Assembly (NCBI GenBank): GCA_003096235.1
Contig: PIXT01000182.1
Location: 1 to 7,599 of the forward strand
Source of the DNA: Candidatus Bathyarchaeum sp.
GTDB lineage: Archaea; Thermoproteota; Bathyarchaeia; Bathyarchaeales; Bathyarchaeaceae
Direction: 5' to 3'
DNA length: 7,599 nucleotides
Shown here: positions 6,467-7,599 of the stretch, piece by piece
How positions within the stretch are numbered: position 1 is the stretch's first letter
Layout of the letters: the number at the start of each line of letters is the position of its first letter
The notes under the pieces: generated by a model
The model's input: the letters and a program-made list of their open reading frames with translations, nothing else
Told to the model about the DNA's origin: nothing
Database searches by the model: none
Position numbers and translations under genes: made by a program

Positions 6467-7369
6467 TTGAAGTTTGGAATGTTCATTTATGAGCCCACAC
6501 CAGTCGAAGGATTTGACCTACAAGTATACCGCCTTAAATCAGAACGAGGAATCGTTGGAACTCCTAATCCCGAAATGACAACAAACATCGCCTGCTTTGG
6601 CGACAACAACATGGCAGCAAAACACCCTGACTGGGTACAAATGTCCAAAGATGGACCTGCACTACGAACAAACAAAAAATACAACCTAAGATGGGACATC
6701 GTCTGCAACAACGAAAAACAGATGGTTGACTACATGCTCGACCTGATCGAAGATACCGCAGACAAAACACAAGGAATAACCGTAAGCAGCATGCACTTTG
6801 CAGATCACGGATTCTGCACATGCCCCAGATGTAAAGCAGCACACGCAAAAAGCGGATTAGATTGGCTTGAGTGGAGAGCACAAACAGTCACCGACTTTAT
6901 TGGAGCCGCAAAAGAACGAGTGAAGAATAAGCCATTCTATGTTGGATTACTTCCCGACCCCGTAAATGCGTATGAAAGGTTCGGAATGGATTTTGATGCC
7001 CTAGCTGAATATGCAACAGCCTTTGTTGTTCCACACTGGTCCAAGACTTACGCAACTCCATGGTATTTTGAGACAATGTCAAGATCATTCAAGAAATTGC
7101 TGAAGAAACCAGTATACCCAGGTCTATACATACGCGGACCTGGCGATGACCCAAACGAACTGGAAAATCACACCCAGATTCTAAAGACAGCCTGCCGTAT
7201 AGCAAGAACAGGAGTAGATGGTCTCATCTTTTTGGCAGCAAATGCCCAAATCATGAAGAATTTCCAGAAAGCCTGTGTCGAAGACGTGAAACTTCGCGAA
7301 TTTCTGGATGGCTACGGCGGCAAACCAGTCTTAGACCTTGTCGACAAGTGGGAAAGCATCCTAAAATAA
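6467..7369 (+). CDS. Uncharacterised protein with CxCxxC motif, copy B (paralogue of 3838-4731)
   Basis: A complete 300-residue soluble protein, collinear with copy A over its whole length. The centre is best conserved: F-C-T-C-P-R-C (116-122), K-S-G-L-D-W-L-E-W-R-A-Q-T-V-T-D-F-I (128-145), L-P-D-P (162-165), E-R-F-G-M-D-F-D-A-L-A-E-Y (170-182). C43 and C80 are also shared, so five cysteines are common to both copies and form a candidate metal or Fe-S site. Copies differ most in residues ~185-260, where copy B has T-Y-A-T-P-W-Y-F and Y-I-R-G-P-G-D-D-P and copy A has quite different loops, which suggests different substrates or partners. The start is TTG, fixed by AGGAGAGG eight bases upstream. 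As with copy A, the likeliest structural reading is a glycoside-hydrolase-like TIM barrel, but this is weak and the function is unknown. The gene appears to be transcribed alone, followed by a hairpin and T-runs. Confidence 0.86.
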   Translation: MKFGMFIYEPTPVEGFDLQVYRLKSERGIVGTPNPEMTTNIACFGDNNMAAKHPDWVQMSKDGPALRTNKKYNLRWDIVCNNEKQMVDYMLDLIEDTADKTQGITVSSMHFADHGFCTCPRCKAAHAKSGLDWLEWRAQTVTDFIGAAKERVKNKPFYVGLLPDPVNAYERFGMDFDALAEYATAFVVPHWSKTYATPWYFETMSRSFKKLLKKPVYPGLYIRGPGDDPNELENHTQILKTACRIARTGVDGLIFLAANAQIMKNFQKACVEDVKLREFLDGYGGKPVLDLVDKWESILK

Positions 7370-7378
7370 CAGCATAGT

Positions 7379-7412
7379 GTGCGCCTTTTTTGCGCACCCA
7401 TTTTCTATTTTT
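7379..7412 (+). terminator. Hairpin plus T-runs after copy B
   Basis: A perfect 6-bp GC-rich stem, GTGCGC (7379-7384) pairing with GCGCAC (7392-7397), encloses a seven-base loop CTTTTTT. It is followed by TTTT (7401-7404) and TTTTT (7408-7412). It begins ten bases after the stop codon of copy B. A terminator or mRNA 3'-end structure is the simplest reading. Confidence 0.6.
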
Positions 7413-7444
7413 CTTCAATTCAAGTTTGTAAGTTTCTTTTAGGG

Positions 7445-7494
7445 AAAAAACCCGTTTTTCGGTTTTTTGTGACGGGATTAGAAATCGGTTTCTA
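7445..7494. other. Two further inverted repeats in the intergenic region
   Basis: AAAAAACC (7445-7452) pairs with GGTTTTTT (7461-7468) across an eight-base loop. TAGAAA (7479-7484) pairs with TTTCTA (7489-7494) across the tetraloop TCGG. An alternative pairing joins CCCGT (7451-7455) with ACGGG (7472-7476). No open reading frame of note lies here. They may be additional terminators or part of a small RNA; the sequence does not decide. Confidence 0.4.
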
Positions 7495-7543
7495 TTTTGG
7501 GTCAGGATTTTTATGTTGCAACTTTTTGGGGTAGTGAAGCAAA

Positions 7544-7589
7544 GCTTATATAATCTGCATCAATGTATTTTGCAGTTTTAAAACGAGGT
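7544..7589 (+). promoter_or_regulatory. Promoter and RBS of the next gene
   Basis: GCTTATATAA (7544-7553) is the clearest archaeal TATA box in the window. Its CTTATA core begins 51 bases before an ATG at 7596, nearly the same spacing as at copy B. GAGGT (7585-7589) is a Shine-Dalgarno sequence six bases before that ATG. Confidence 0.65.
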
Positions 7590-7595
7590 ATGAGC

Positions 7596-7599
7596 ATGG
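7596..7599 (+). CDS. Start of a gene cut by the right edge, product unknown
   Basis: Only the start codon and one base are present. An in-frame ATG at 7590 touches the Shine-Dalgarno sequence and is less likely to be used than the ATG at 7596. A gene is inferred from the TATA box, leader spacing and RBS upstream. Nothing can be said about the product. Confidence 0.4.

Noticed and set aside
6467..7369. The paralogues as UroD-like corrinoid methyltransferases
   Set aside because: The neighbouring cobamide gene makes this attractive, but the HxC...C zinc motif pattern of MtaA/MtbA-type proteins is not evident, and the CxCxxC segment with its context looks different.
1..7599. Insertion sequences, CRISPR arrays, tRNA or rRNA genes
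   Set aside because: No transposase motifs, terminal inverted repeats with target duplications, regularly spaced repeats, tRNA-like cloverleaf or rRNA sequence were seen in the genes or intergenic regions.

Overview
The window looks archaeal. The upstream regions carry AT-rich TATA-like boxes about 50-60 bases before the starts, several with a purine-rich Shine-Dalgarno sequence just before the start. Two genes begin with TTG, terminator-like T-runs follow the genes, and one gene is a two-domain cobamide-salvage enzyme (CbiZ plus a CobZ/PgpA-like domain) of a kind known from archaea. An uncultured mesophilic archaeon, for instance of the Bathyarchaeia, would fit the gene style. That assignment is inference and rests on no marker gene.

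Layout from left to right. (1) The 3' part of a gene for a cell-surface PQQ-type beta-propeller protein with an Ig-like domain and a C-terminal membrane anchor. (2) Convergent to it, a GT-B glycosyltransferase (GT4 family). (3) Divergent from that, a nitrilase-superfamily carbon-nitrogen hydrolase with an intact Glu-Lys-Cys triad. (4) Convergent to the hydrolase, an uncharacterised ~300-residue protein with a CxCxxC motif (copy A, minus strand). (5) Divergent from copy A, a small 2[4Fe-4S] ferredoxin. (6) CbiS-like adenosylcobinamide amidohydrolase / putative alpha-ribazole-phosphate phosphatase. (7) A second copy (B, plus strand) of the uncharacterised protein. (8) A hairpin-rich intergenic region and the promoter and first codons of another gene cut by the right edge.

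The left half (surface propeller, glycosyltransferase) looks like cell-envelope functions with no evident operon. The right half is the more unusual part. Two clearly homologous but divergent proteins of unknown function, which share five cysteines, flank a ferredoxin and a cobamide-salvage gene. Each gene there seems to have its own promoter, so any functional link between them is a hypothesis. No mobile element, CRISPR array, tRNA or rRNA was seen, and no gap between genes exceeds about 230 bases.
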